A stretch of DNA of 64,000 nt from VAZQ01 sp963840535 (GTDB lineage: Bacteria > Pseudomonadota > Alphaproteobacteria > Rhizobiales > Xanthobacteraceae), in NCBI GenBank assembly GCA_963840535.1, contig CAWIZJ010000040.1, positions 121,681 to 185,680 of the forward strand, read 5' to 3'. This document shows positions 42,367 to 50,472 of this stretch, piece after piece. Positions within the stretch are counted from its first letter, which is position 1. Every line of letters begins with the position of its first letter. Below the pieces are notes generated by a model. It saw only the letters and a program-made list of their open reading frames with translations, was not told where the DNA came from and made no database searches. The translations under genes were made by a program, and so were the position numbers.

Positions 42367-42768
42367 TCAGGCCCGCGCAGCGCCGACGGCGTCGAGCGTG
42401 TCCGGCGCGTGGGCATCCTCCTCGGCGCGCTCGCGCATCTGGTCGCGCTCGTCGAGCAGCTCGACCTTCTTCATCTCCTCGAAGGCCTCCCCGAGCGAGG
42501 TCTTGGCGTCGTCGAGCTGTACCTTGAGCTCGTCGGCGGAGCGCTTGAGGTTCTCGCGCCGCTGCATCGCGGCTTTGGCATAGGTCGGATAGGCGAAGTG
42601 CGCGGGATCGTGAATCCCCGCGCGATCCTGCTCGGTCTTGATCTCGCGCTCGAGCTCGCCGCCGATGCGCTCGAACTCGGCGATCATCCCCTCGATCTGG
42701 ACGACTTTCCGGCGCCTCTCCTCGACCTGAAACTTCTTCAGTCGAATAAGCGTCTCGCGTGACTTCAT
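42367..42768 (-). CDS. fliJ: Flagellar export protein FliJ
   Basis: 133 residues, almost entirely coiled coil. MKSRETLIRLKKFQVEERRR at the N-terminus is typical of alphaproteobacterial FliJ, followed by heptad-rich IEGMIAEFERIGGELEREIK and ADELKVQLDDAKTSLGEAFE. Start at 42768 with GGGGGAGTACGAG before it. FliJ is a soluble component of the flagellar type III export apparatus that acts with the ATPase FliI; fliI is not adjacent here. It lies divergent from ctrA, an arrangement seen in related genomes, and shares the 586-bp regulatory gap with it. Confidence 0.82.
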   Translation of the reverse strand: MKSRETLIRLKKFQVEERRRKVVQIEGMIAEFERIGGELEREIKTEQDRAGIHDPAHFAYPTYAKAAMQRRENLKRSADELKVQLDDAKTSLGEAFEEMKKVELLDERDQMRERAEEDAHAPDTLDAVGAARA

Positions 42769-43015
42769 CGTCTCGTACTCCCCCCCGAAGCCGAGGAACC
42801 AAGCGTCGCTACGGACGCGGTTGCTCCCCGGGCGACTTGATCCCAGGCGCGGCGCAGTGTGGGGGGACAACGTTAGTTTTCGGTTGCAGTGCCGGCCCGG
42901 GTTTCTTCAAGACATAGATGGCCTTGTCCCAGGGCATTCAACCTGACCGGAATGCGCGTCGCCGACTGCGCGGGCGCAAGAAGCGATGCGCGCGGCCGCG
43001 TTTCGGCCTTGGTTC

Positions 43016-43264
43016 TTAACTTGGTGTTTACCCGCATCATTAATCATTACGTCACCGTCCGCGCGACATTCAGGGGATGCCGCGTCCGGCGGCAACCGAG
43101 GGCGCGTACCCTCCAAATCGGTTATGATCGACTCTTAAAGCCGAAAGTGAGATGATGCTTGGCAAAAAAACCAATCCGGGGCAATATCTTAGGGCGATTC
43201 GTCGGAGCTTGCCCAAAGCGCGGTTGCGTATCGGAATCAGGTTTTGTTAACCACGCGTCGTTAA
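43016..43264 (+). promoter_or_regulatory. ctrA regulatory region: CtrA half-sites and three GAnTC sites
   Basis: The fliJ-ctrA gap (42769-43354) is relatively AT-rich and holds no gene. TTAA-N7-TTTA at 43016-43030 is one base off the CtrA consensus. GAnTC (CcrM) sites stand at 43130-43134, 43196-43200 and 43234-43238. TTAA pairs at 43247 and 43261 are 10 bases apart, so not a standard CtrA box. In Caulobacter ctrA is autoregulated and GAnTC methylation controls its P1 promoter. Confidence 0.5.
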
Positions 43265-43354
43265 GGTTTCGACCGGGTTTGTCCCAAAGCGTTTTCGAGG
43301 GCCGCCGCTGCGGCGTGCCGACCTGAGCCAGAAGCGGCGAGGAAGGGGCTGGGC

Positions 43355-44056
43355 ATGCGCGTATTGCTGATCGAGGACGACAGCGCCACCGCTCAATCGA
43401 TCGAGCTGATGCTGAAGTCGGAGAGTTTCAACGTCTACACCACCGATCTCGGGGAAGAAGGCGTCGATCTCGGCAAGCTTTACGACTACGACATCATCCT
43501 GCTCGACCTCAACCTGCCGGACATGTCCGGCTTCGAGGTCCTGCGCTCGCTGCGCGTCTCCAAAGTGAAGACGCCGATCCTGATCCTCACCGGCCTCGCC
43601 GGCATCGAGGACAAGGTCCGTGGTCTCGGCTTCGGCGCCGACGATTACATGACCAAGCCATTCCACAAGGACGAGCTGGTGGCGCGCATCCACGCCATCG
43701 TGCGTCGCTCCAAGGGCCATGCCCAGTCGGTGATCCAGACCGGCGATCTCGTGGTCAATCTCGACACCAAGACCGTGGAGGTGAACGGCGCGCGCGTGCA
43801 CCTCACCGGCAAGGAGTACCAGATGCTGGAGCTCCTCTCGCTGCGCAAGGGCACGACCTTGACCAAGGAGATGTTCCTCAACCACCTTTACGGCGGCATG
43901 GACGAGCCCGAGCTCAAGATCATCGACGTGTTCATCTGCAAGCTGCGCAAGAAGCTCGCCAATGCCTCCAGCGGCAAGAACTACATCGAGACGGTATGGG
44001 GCCGCGGCTATGTGCTGCGCGAGCCTTCCGACGACGAGGCCCGCATCCCGGCCTAG
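43355..44056 (+). CDS. ctrA: Cell-cycle response regulator CtrA
   Basis: 233 residues, OmpR-type. Receiver: MRVLLIEDDSATAQSIELML with the acidic pair, phospho-Asp in DIILLDLNLPDMSGFEVLR, Lys in DDYMTKPFHKDELVARIHAI. DNA-binding: LTGKEYQMLELLSLRKGTTL, KEMFLNHLYGGMDEPELKII, DVFICKLRKKL, YIETVWGRGYVLREP. The near-universal CtrA sequence is clear. Master regulator of division, motility and replication, phosphorylated through CckA and ChpT; chpT is also in this window. The CtrA C-terminus ends in -A, near the ClpXP-type degradation signal known in Caulobacter. Confidence 0.97.
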   Translation: MRVLLIEDDSATAQSIELMLKSESFNVYTTDLGEEGVDLGKLYDYDIILLDLNLPDMSGFEVLRSLRVSKVKTPILILTGLAGIEDKVRGLGFGADDYMTKPFHKDELVARIHAIVRRSKGHAQSVIQTGDLVVNLDTKTVEVNGARVHLTGKEYQMLELLSLRKGTTLTKEMFLNHLYGGMDEPELKIIDVFICKLRKKLANASSGKNYIETVWGRGYVLREPSDDEARIPA

Positions 44057-44373
44057 CCGCTGGGGCCATGAACGGACATGGGGCGCGGCTCCCGCAATGC
44101 GGTCGGCGTCACCAGCGCGTCGGCAAGACCGATCGACCGGTTCGGGTCGGGCTCCCACGGCGTACTGTGCTCAGAAAGCCGACTACCCGGTAAGCGAAGC
44201 AGATTTCGGGCGCCGACCGACGACTAAGGTGGCCGCGGGGTACATGAGCCCTCTCGCGAGGCATCTTCTCGTTCGATCGTATGACGCACGAACTGCTCGT
44301 ATCCTGAAAACTGCACCACTTGTCCGCTTCTGGTTCTTGCGGGTAGGCGGCGCGGCCCTTGAGGGCCTGACCA
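44057..44373. other. Intergenic region with direct repeat copy 1
   Basis: No gene supported. 44224-44287 is loosely repeated at 44943-44998: both contain CTAAGGT(C)GGCCGCG and end in the identical 16 bases TTCGATCGTATGACGC (44272-44287 and 44983-44998). The copies bracket the decayed phenol-degradation-type gene. Confidence 0.45.
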
Positions 44374-44871
44374 TCATGCTCGGCTTCGGGATGGTGCTGC
44401 CATGGGGGAAGTACGATGACTGGGAGCACGTCAATCAGGGGCTGAGCATCGGCAACAACATCTGGGACTTCGCGCCGAGCGTCGCCTTCACCTATACGAG
44501 CCCGCCGATCCTCGCGGAGGGGACCGAGATCAGCGCCAAGCTCTACTGGAACAACTACCTGACCAATCCGGCCACCCAGAACACGACCGGAACGCTGCTC
44601 AACGTGGACTTCGCGGTGTCGGAGCGGATTGGACGATTCCAGGTGGGCTTGGCAGGCCTCTACGCCGTCCAGTGGCGGACGACAAGCTGCTCGGTATCCC
44701 GATCCCGCCCGACGGATGACGCACCGAGCTCCTTAGCATTGGCGGGGTGCTCAACTTCGACATGACCGAGCTCGGCGCTGCGGTGAAAATCAAGACGCTC
44801 TCCACGGTGATCGCCGCAAACAACGTGCGGTCGCACGGGTCGCCGTCGGATGGATCAAGAGATTGCAGTGA
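44374..44871 (+). pseudogene. Truncated, frameshifted MetA-pathway phenol-degradation-type outer-membrane protein
   Basis: From about 44374 the sequence reads LTIMLGFGMVLPWGKYDDWE, SIGNNIWDFAPSVAFTYTSP, PILAEGTEISAKLYWNNYLT, NVDFAVSERIGRFQVGLAGL in one frame; then near 44670 a second frame gives DDKLLGIPIPPDGRRTELLS-like text, a third FDMTELGAAVKIKTLSTVIA, and the end VAVGWIKRLQ-stop at 44871. This matches the C-terminal two thirds of pfam13557 (Phenol_MetA_deg) proteins, probably channels for hydrophobic substrates. N-terminal part and signal are absent. At least two frame changes. Confidence 0.65.
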
Positions 44872-45052
44872 ACGGCGGCGTTTGCGGCTCGGCCGAATGT
44901 CCGCCGAGCGGCTGCACAAGAAGCGCCTGGGATAGCCGGGCGCTAAGGTCGGCCGCGACGCAAGTAAAATCACGCGAGATCATTCGATCGTATGACGCGG
45001 AGCCTTCAGCGCTCCGCCATCCTGCCGCGTCTCGCTGGCAAGAGGTCGAACA

Positions 45053-45418
45053 ATGCCGGAGAGAACACATAAGCTCTCGACTTGGCAGCGACTGGTGCTG
45101 CTGCTGCTGGCGTTCGGCGGCTTCGCCCAGATCGGTTATTGGTCGGTGGTCGCGGAAGGCCACGAACGGCCGCTCGATGCGGTATGCGCGTCCTGGGACC
45201 GCGAAGCCAGCATCGGGATCGCCCTGCTGGTGCCGAACCAGACGGCGTTGGCCGAATCGCAGCTCGATGACGCACTGTTCCAGCTGCGGCGGGCGCGCAA
45301 GAACTGCCGCGCGGGGCGGCTCGACTTGGCGCGGCAGGATTACGCACTCTTGCGCGATGCGCACCCGTTTCCGAACCGATCGGCGGTCGATGCCTCCGGC
45401 AGGGGAGCGATGCGATGA
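45053..45418 (+). CDS. Small membrane-anchored hypothetical protein
   Basis: 121 residues. One N-terminal hydrophobic segment (WQRLVLLLLAFGGFAQIGYW), then a soluble part with VCASWDREASIGIALLVPNQ and LDDALFQLRRARKNCRAGRL and DLARQDYALLRDAHPF. The motif RRAR..C..G…LAR.DY..L recurs in the next small ORF (45512) and, as I recall, in other short Bradyrhizobium proteins. AAGAGGT before the ATG. No function can be named. Confidence 0.55.
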   Translation: MPERTHKLSTWQRLVLLLLAFGGFAQIGYWSVVAEGHERPLDAVCASWDREASIGIALLVPNQTALAESQLDDALFQLRRARKNCRAGRLDLARQDYALLRDAHPFPNRSAVDASGRGAMR

Positions 45419-45511
45419 TCGGCGAGCGGCCTCCCGACTGCCGCCTGCATCGGCGCGACCGCGGCATCACATCGGAACTTCGCATCCGAGCTCATTTGCG
45501 GTGACCTCGTC

Positions 45512-45742
45512 ATGCGACCGTGCGTTCCCTTGGCGCCGCGATCGGCCGAGCGGACGTTCCACACCGCCATTGTCCGAATGCGGCGGGCGCGCCGAAGCTG
45601 CGAGGTGGGCTGGGTCAGATTGGCGTGCCTGGAGTACCAGGACATCGTCAGCGGGACGGCGCTCGCGTCATCCCGAGCCGAGCGGTCGATCTGCTGGCTC
45701 GCCGCCATGGATCGTGAGGAGATGCGCCTCGAGTCGCCGTAA
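45512..45742 (+). CDS. Hypothetical small protein related to its upstream neighbour
   Basis: 76 codons from ATG 45512. Central part HTAIVRMRRARRSCEVGWVR and LACLEYQDIV aligns with the RRARKNCRAG…LARQDYALL motif of the preceding gene. There is no signal or membrane segment and the start has no clear ribosome binding site, so it may be a 3' fragment of a duplicated gene. Confidence 0.35.
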   Translation: MRPCVPLAPRSAERTFHTAIVRMRRARRSCEVGWVRLACLEYQDIVSGTALASSRAERSICWLAAMDREEMRLESP

Positions 45743-45887
45743 GCGGCTGAGAAGCCTTGCAGTCACTAATTGAGCCACGGTGCGGAAGCCCATGTACACA
45801 CCCCTTGCCCCGCTCATTGGAGCTCGAGCCGTCGACCAGCAAGGCCAGCGCCGCACGCATCTGGAAGCGCGCCACGTCGTGTGCTAG

Positions 45888-45915
45888 GTAATACCTGCCA
45901 TTGGCTCGGTATTAC
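45888..45915. promoter_or_regulatory. Inverted repeat upstream of the antitoxin gene (candidate operator)
   Basis: GTAATACC (45888-45895) and GGTATTAC (45908-45915) are perfect inverted repeats 12 bases apart; the right arm ends directly at the GGAGG ribosome binding site of the AbrB-type gene. Antitoxins of this class repress their own operon by binding such sites. Confidence 0.6.
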
Positions 45916-45925
45916 GGAGGCGCAA

Positions 45926-46132
45926 TTGGCTGTCACGGTCACGCGAAAGGGCCAGGTGACAATCCCGAAGCCGGTTCGTGACCGCCTCGGCATCAATCCA
46001 GGCAGCAAGGTGGATTTCGAGGTTGCCGAAGACGGTCGGGCGTATCTGCGCAGGGTCGATAAACGCGCGGTCAAGCCGAGCCGCTTCGAGCGGATGCGGG
46101 GGACAGCGACGAGTGGCCTTACAACAGACTAG
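45926..46132 (+). CDS. AbrB/SpoVT-fold antitoxin
   Basis: 68 residues. The TTG at 45926 is chosen since GGAGG lies 5 bases before it and it begins exactly at the conserved fold: AVTVTRKGQVTIPKPVRDRL, GINPGSKVDFEVAEDGRAYL. This swapped-hairpin AbrB fold binds DNA. The C-terminal tail (SRFERMRGTATSGLTTD) matches the toxin-binding tail of VapB/MazE-like proteins that contain R-M-R-G. Followed after 26 bases by a PIN toxin gene: a VapBC-type pair. Confidence 0.82.
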   Translation: MAVTVTRKGQVTIPKPVRDRLGINPGSKVDFEVAEDGRAYLRRVDKRAVKPSRFERMRGTATSGLTTD

Positions 46133-46158
46133 ATCATGGCGCTGACCCGCGGCGACAC

Positions 46159-46581
46159 TTGACGACCCTCGTCGACACAAACGTCCTTCTCGACATAGCG
46201 ACCAACGATTCGAGATGGGCGACCTGGTCCTTGCATCAGCTGGACGCTGCCGCCATCCGCGGCCCGGTGCTGATCAACGCGGTCGTGTATGCCGAGCTCT
46301 CTGTTGGTTATGCGCGCATCGAGGAGATCGACGCCATCCTGAGCGATATCGGCCTCGAGATTGCCGAGATCCCACGAGCGGCGCTGTTTCTTGCTGGCAA
46401 GGTGTTTCGGCGCTATCGCGCCCGAGGGGGCACCCGAACCGGCGTGCTGCCTGATTTCTTCATCGGCGCCCACGCCGCTGTCGCGCCATTTCCGCTGCTG
46501 ACACGCGATCCCCGCCGCTACAGCACATACTTTTCACGCCTCACCCTCATTGCGCCTCCACGTTCCTATGCCGCAGATTGA
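46159..46581 (+). CDS. vapC: PIN-domain ribonuclease toxin (VapC-like)
   Basis: 140 residues from a TTG at 46159. Acidic metal site residues: Asp in TTLVDTNVLLDIATND, Glu in INAVVYAELSVGYARIEEID, Asp in RTGVLPDFFIGAHAAVAPFP, Asp in LLTRDPRRYSTYF. This is a complete PIN nuclease. VapC toxins cleave tRNA or rRNA and are neutralised by the partner encoded just upstream. No ATG start fits the conserved beginning, and the ribosome binding site is weak, as often seen for toxins. Confidence 0.85.
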   Translation: MTTLVDTNVLLDIATNDSRWATWSLHQLDAAAIRGPVLINAVVYAELSVGYARIEEIDAILSDIGLEIAEIPRAALFLAGKVFRRYRARGGTRTGVLPDFFIGAHAAVAPFPLLTRDPRRYSTYFSRLTLIAPPRSYAAD

Positions 46582-46686
46582 TTGTTCAATCGCTCTGCCG
46601 ACGTGCCTCGATGGCTCGATCGGTCAGGCCCGCACGAGGCCGGACGAGCCCAGCCATGACGTCGGGAAAACCGTGGGAGAACGGCC

Positions 46687-47852
46687 ATGTCCGAGGCGCC
46701 GAGATACTTCATGTACTTTCCCGGCAATTACCGCTGGTCGGCGGCGTTCGTGAACATGCTGGGGCGCGCCAGCTACGGCGGCGCTGATATCAGCGAGCTG
46801 CACAAGATCGGGCGCCTGCTCGCGGGCAAGGGCGCCGAGGACGACCAGGCCTGGTTCGACGTCTGCGTCGCTGTCGCCGACGAGGTGCGGGGCCGTGCAG
46901 AAGAATTCGCGCGGACCGCCCACCCCGTTTCCGCCGCTAGCTTCTATCTACGCGCCTGTCACTATTACCAGATGGGCGAGCGCTTCCGCACGCCCAAGGA
47001 CGGCAAGGCGCTCGCTGCCTATCGCACCGGCGTCGAATGCTTCCATCGCTTCGTCGCGCACACCGAAATCGCCATCGAGATCGTCGAGGTGCCGTACGAA
47101 GGCGCAAGCCTGCCCGGCTATTTCGTCCATGCACGGAAAACCGAAGCCGAGCGCAAGCCGTGCGTGGTGTTCTTCGACGGCCTCGACGTCACCAAGGAAA
47201 TCCAGTTCCTCGCCGGCGTGCCGGAGCTGATCAAGCGCGGCATGTCCGTCCTGATCATGGATGGGCCGGGCACCGGCGAGGCGATCCGGTTCCGCGGACT
47301 GGTGTTGCGCCACGACTATGAAAAGGCCGGCAGCGCCTGCATCGACTTCCTGGAGCAGCGCGCCGATGTCGATCCCCGCAAGATCGGCATCGTCGCCATC
47401 AGCCTCGGCGGCTACTACGCACCCCGCTGCGCCGCGCTCGATCGCCGTTTCGCCGCCTGCATCGCCTGGGGCGCGATCTGGGACTATCACGCGGTGTGGA
47501 AGCGGCGCATCGAGGCGCAGTTCAAGGCCTCGCTGTCGGTCCCGGGCCACCACATCATGTGGATCCTGGGCGCCGCGACGCTCGAGGATGCCTTGCGGCG
47601 GCTGGAGCCGTTCAAGCTCGACGGAGTGGTGCAGGACATGCGCTGCCCGTTCCTGGTGGTGCACGGCGCCGAGGACGAGCAGATCCCGCTTGCCGATGCG
47701 CGGGCGCTCTACGATGCCTGCGATCGCAGGACAAGACCTTGCGCATCTTCACCAGCGAGGAAGGCGGTGCGCAGCATTGCCAGCGTGACTATCTCACGCT
47801 CGGCTGCGCCACCATGTGGAGCTGGTTCGAGGACAAGCTGATGCGGGGATAG
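46687..47852 (+). CDS. Alpha/beta hydrolase, FrsA/DHPON-hydrolase-like (one frameshift)
   Basis: About 388 residues when repaired. An N-terminal helical region (SEAPRYFMYFPGNYRWSAAF, ASFYLRACHYYQMGERFRTP) precedes the hydrolase core: KPCVVFFDGLDVTKEIQFLA, MSVLIMDGPGTGEAIRFRG, nucleophile IGIVAISLGGYYAPRCAALD (Ser in ISLGG), and CPFLVVHGAEDEQIPLADAR. After base 47721 one G is missing (expected GCGGATCGCAG), and the ending KTLRIFTSEEGGAQHCQRDY (catalytic His) plus WSWFEDKLMRG lies in another frame to 47852. Relatives include 2,6-dihydroxypseudooxynicotine hydrolase and fungal-type C-C hydrolases; substrate unknown. Confidence 0.82.
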
Positions 47853-47872
47853 CCCGCACGGGCTCCCCGTCG

Positions 47873-48514
47873 TCAGTGGGCCTTGACGACGATCGCATCG
47901 CCCTCGGCCTCGAGCTCGACCTTGAGCCCGCAGGCGCGGGCGAGCAGGCCGGCATAGAACGGCTGGATCACGTGGGCGTCGACCGACCCGCTGTCCGAGG
48001 TTCCTTGCAGCAGCGCGGGCACCGCCTGCGGAATGCGCGCATTGATTCCGGTCGCAACGATGCGGAAGCCCATGGTCTCCGCTGCCCCCAGCGGCTCGAT
48101 CACGAGCGTGCCGCCGCGCGGGATCGTCTGCCCCGCGATGATCAGCAGATTCAGCAGCAGCTTGACCCGATTCTTCGGCAGCAGAGCGCTCGGCAGGCTC
48201 CAGACCAGCGTGGTCTTGCCGTCCTCCATGAAGGCGCGCGCCATGGCCTGGGCATCGCCGAGATCGATCTGTGCGCCGGCGGAGCCGGCCGAGCCGAATG
48301 CGAGCCGGCAGAATTGCAGCCGCGCCGAAGCGGATCTTGCGCTCTTCTTGATGAGGTCGAGCGCGAAGGTCCTGGTCTCCGCGTCGCTCTCCTTCTCCTC
48401 CAGCACCTCGAGGCCGTTCACGATCGCCGCGGTCGGACTGATCAGGTCATGACAGACCCGCGAGCACAGCAGCGCGGCGAGATCGAGAGCATCGAGGGCG
48501 ACGGCGGTGGCCAT
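47873..48514 (-). CDS. chpT: Histidine phosphotransferase ChpT
   Basis: 213 residues. N-terminal two-helix dimerisation domain with the phospho-His motif: LDLAALLCSRVCHDLISPTA, IVNGLEVLEEK, followed by the degenerate ATPase-like domain (RVKLLLNLLIIAGQTIPRGG). ChpT passes phosphate from the hybrid kinase CckA to CtrA and CpdR in the cell-cycle phosphorelay. Start MATAVALDALD at 48514. ctrA is 4.5 kb away, which is unusual since the genes are often unlinked. A perfect palindrome sits 22 bases upstream of the start codon. Confidence 0.9.
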   Translation of the reverse strand: MATAVALDALDLAALLCSRVCHDLISPTAAIVNGLEVLEEKESDAETRTFALDLIKKSARSASARLQFCRLAFGSAGSAGAQIDLGDAQAMARAFMEDGKTTLVWSLPSALLPKNRVKLLLNLLIIAGQTIPRGGTLVIEPLGAAETMGFRIVATGINARIPQAVPALLQGTSDSGSVDAHVIQPFYAGLLARACGLKVELEAEGDAIVVKAH

Positions 48515-48536
48515 GAGGACGTCTCCGGTGGGCGGG

Positions 48537-48593
48537 CCGAACCCGAAGTTCGCAATCGGATTTGCGGCACGGTTGTGCGAACTTCGGGTTCGG
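48537..48593. repeat. REP-like palindrome C between chpT and cysQ
   Basis: CCGAACCCGAAGTTCGCA (48537-48554) and TGCGAACTTCGGGTTCGG (48576-48593) are perfect 18-bp inverted repeats; GGCACTAG follows, the same end as in the palindromes at 14.5-14.7 kb. It lies in the divergent promoter region of chpT and the phosphatase gene. Confidence 0.7.
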
Positions 48594-48727
48594 GGCACTA
48601 GGTCCCGATTCCGCCGCGCCGACGTGATACACCGCAGGCGCTCGATCTGCCAAGAACCAAGCCGCACGGTTGCGGGCGGGTCCCGGCCGCGCGCCCCCGG
48701 CAAGACCGAAGGAGCGGGAAGGCGCGA

Positions 48728-49576
48728 ATGGCCGACAGCGAGGTCAACGTGACGGACGGACGGCTCCTCGAGGAGCTCACGACCATAGTGTCGGCCGCGA
48801 GCGCAGCGATCCTGGCGGCCCGTGCCGGCTCGCTCGATGTCCGAGCCAAGGCTGACCGTTCGCCGGTCACCATTGCCGACCATGCCGCCGAGGAGGTGAT
48901 CCTTGCCGGTCTGGCGCGGGTCCTGCCCGGCGTCTGCGTCGTCTCGGAGGAGGCGACGGACCGCTCGCCGCCGACTCGTCTTCCAGCGAGCTTCGTGCTG
49001 GTCGACCCGCTCGACGGGACGCGCGAGCTCGTCTCCGGGCGTGACGAATTCACCGTCAACGTGGCGCTGGTGAGCGGGGGGAGCCCGCGGCTCGGCCTGA
49101 TCGCCGCGCCGGCGCAGGCGCGTATCTGGCGCGGGATCGAGGGCCAGGGCGCCGAGCGGCTCGCGCTCGAGCCGGGCGTCCCGGCCGGCCGGGCGCGCGA
49201 GCGCGTCGCCATCCGCACCCGCCCCTTGCCGCGTTTCGGGCTCACCGTCGCCGTCAGCCGGTCGCATCCCGATGGCGAGACGGAAGCGTTCCTGGCGCGG
49301 CTGCCGGCGACCGAACGCCTGAGCCGCGGATCCGCGATCAAGTTCTGCCAGGTCGCCGAAGGATCGGTCGACGTCTATCCGCGCCTGTCGACGACCTGCG
49401 AATGGGATGTGGCAGCCGGCCACGCGCTGCTCGTCGCCGCGGGCGGTACGGTCACGACCCCGACCGGGGCACCGCTGAGATACGGCGCAGTGGCCTCCCG
49501 TTTTCGGGTCCCCGCCTTCGTGGCCTGGGGTGACCCGGCCGCGCCGGCCAGGCTCGATGCCGTGCTGCGGTCATAG
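48728..49576 (+). CDS. cysQ: 3'(2'),5'-bisphosphate nucleotidase (CysQ-like inositol monophosphatase family)
   Basis: 282 residues. Metal/phosphate motifs: SPVTIADHAAEEVILAGLAR, VSEEA, the signature FVLVDPLDGTRELVSGRDEF, and CEWDVAAGHALLVAAGGTVT. The DPLDGTREL motif with Arg-Glu-Leu and the size agree with CysQ, which hydrolyses 3'-phosphoadenosine 5'-phosphate made in sulfate assimilation. Other inositol-phosphatase-like activities cannot be excluded. Start at 48728 after GGAGCGGGAAGG. Divergent from chpT. Confidence 0.88.
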   Translation: MADSEVNVTDGRLLEELTTIVSAASAAILAARAGSLDVRAKADRSPVTIADHAAEEVILAGLARVLPGVCVVSEEATDRSPPTRLPASFVLVDPLDGTRELVSGRDEFTVNVALVSGGSPRLGLIAAPAQARIWRGIEGQGAERLALEPGVPAGRARERVAIRTRPLPRFGLTVAVSRSHPDGETEAFLARLPATERLSRGSAIKFCQVAEGSVDVYPRLSTTCEWDVAAGHALLVAAGGTVTTPTGAPLRYGAVASRFRVPAFVAWGDPAAPARLDAVLRS

Positions 49577-49674
49577 TCTTGCCGATCATGCGGCGAATCG
49601 GTTGCGGTTTGGCCGCAAAGTTGCGGTAGCGGTGCGTGCAGCGGGAACAATTCGTCGAATTCCATGGAGCACTC

Positions 49675-50277
49675 ATGCGCACGGTGATGCGGAAATTCGC
49701 CCTTGCCGTCCTCGCCGGCCTGGTGAGCGCCTTCGCGGCCGGCCCGGCCGCCGCCCAAGCCAATCCGCCGCCACCACCGCAGCAGCAGCAGCATCCACAG
49801 TATTCCTCCAACGAGGTGATCGACGCCGGCCACCGCTTCTTCGGAACGGTCTCGCGCGGGCTTGCACAAATCGTCGAGAAGGCCGGAAGCCAATGGGGCC
49901 TGCCGAACGGTTACATCCTCGGCCAGGAGGCCGGCGGGGCGTTCGCGGTGGGAGTACGGTACGGCGAGGGCGTCCTCTACACCAAGAACGCCGGCGATCT
50001 GCGCGTGTTCTGGCAAGGACCTTCTCTCGGCTTCGATTTCGGGGGCGAGGGTGCCCGCACCATGATGCTGGTCTATTCCCTGCCGGCCACCGATGCGATC
50101 TACCAGCGGTTCGCCGGCATCGACGGTTCCGCCTATTTCGTCGGCGGGCTCGGAATGACGGCATTGACCTTCAACAACATCGTCGTGGTTCCGATCCGCA
50201 CCGGCATCGGATTCCGGCTGGGCGCCAACGTCGGCTATGTCAAATTCACGCCGTCGGCGACCTGGAATCCGTTCTAA
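49675..50277 (+). CDS. eipA: DUF1134 (EipA-like) periplasmic envelope protein
   Basis: 200 residues from the ATG at 49675 (GGAG just before it; an earlier in-frame ATG at 49636 is not needed). Sec signal KFALAVLAGLVSAFAAGPAA, a Pro/Gln linker, and the DUF1134 core: VIDAGHRFFGTVSRGLAQIV, YILGQEAGGAFAVGVRYGEG, VFWQGPSLGFDFGGEGARTM, DGSAYFVGGLGMTALTFNNI, VPIRTGIGFRLGANVGYVKF. In Brucella the homologue EipA is periplasmic, supports envelope integrity and is reported to be CtrA-regulated, which fits the presence of ctrA and chpT nearby. Looks intact. Confidence 0.87.
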   Translation: MRTVMRKFALAVLAGLVSAFAAGPAAAQANPPPPPQQQQHPQYSSNEVIDAGHRFFGTVSRGLAQIVEKAGSQWGLPNGYILGQEAGGAFAVGVRYGEGVLYTKNAGDLRVFWQGPSLGFDFGGEGARTMMLVYSLPATDAIYQRFAGIDGSAYFVGGLGMTALTFNNIVVVPIRTGIGFRLGANVGYVKFTPSATWNPF

Positions 50278-50472
50278 GACGGGCTGCAAGCAGCCTCGTC
50301 ATGGCGGCATCAGGGGGTTCCCGGCCCGTTGTCCGGTCCCCGCGCCTCGACCTTTCACCCTGGGCCCGGATTAGGTTAACGGCCGCCCGCGCTGGCAGCG
50401 GGGGGGCCGCCGTGGCATTCTGGTAAAAAATGGGTTGATGGGCCCAGAAGGCGTTTCAGGAGGCGTTTCTTC

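Noticed and set aside
43247..43264. CtrA box TTAA…TTAA directly upstream of ctrA
   Set aside because: The spacing is 10 bases instead of 7, so it is not counted as a canonical site.
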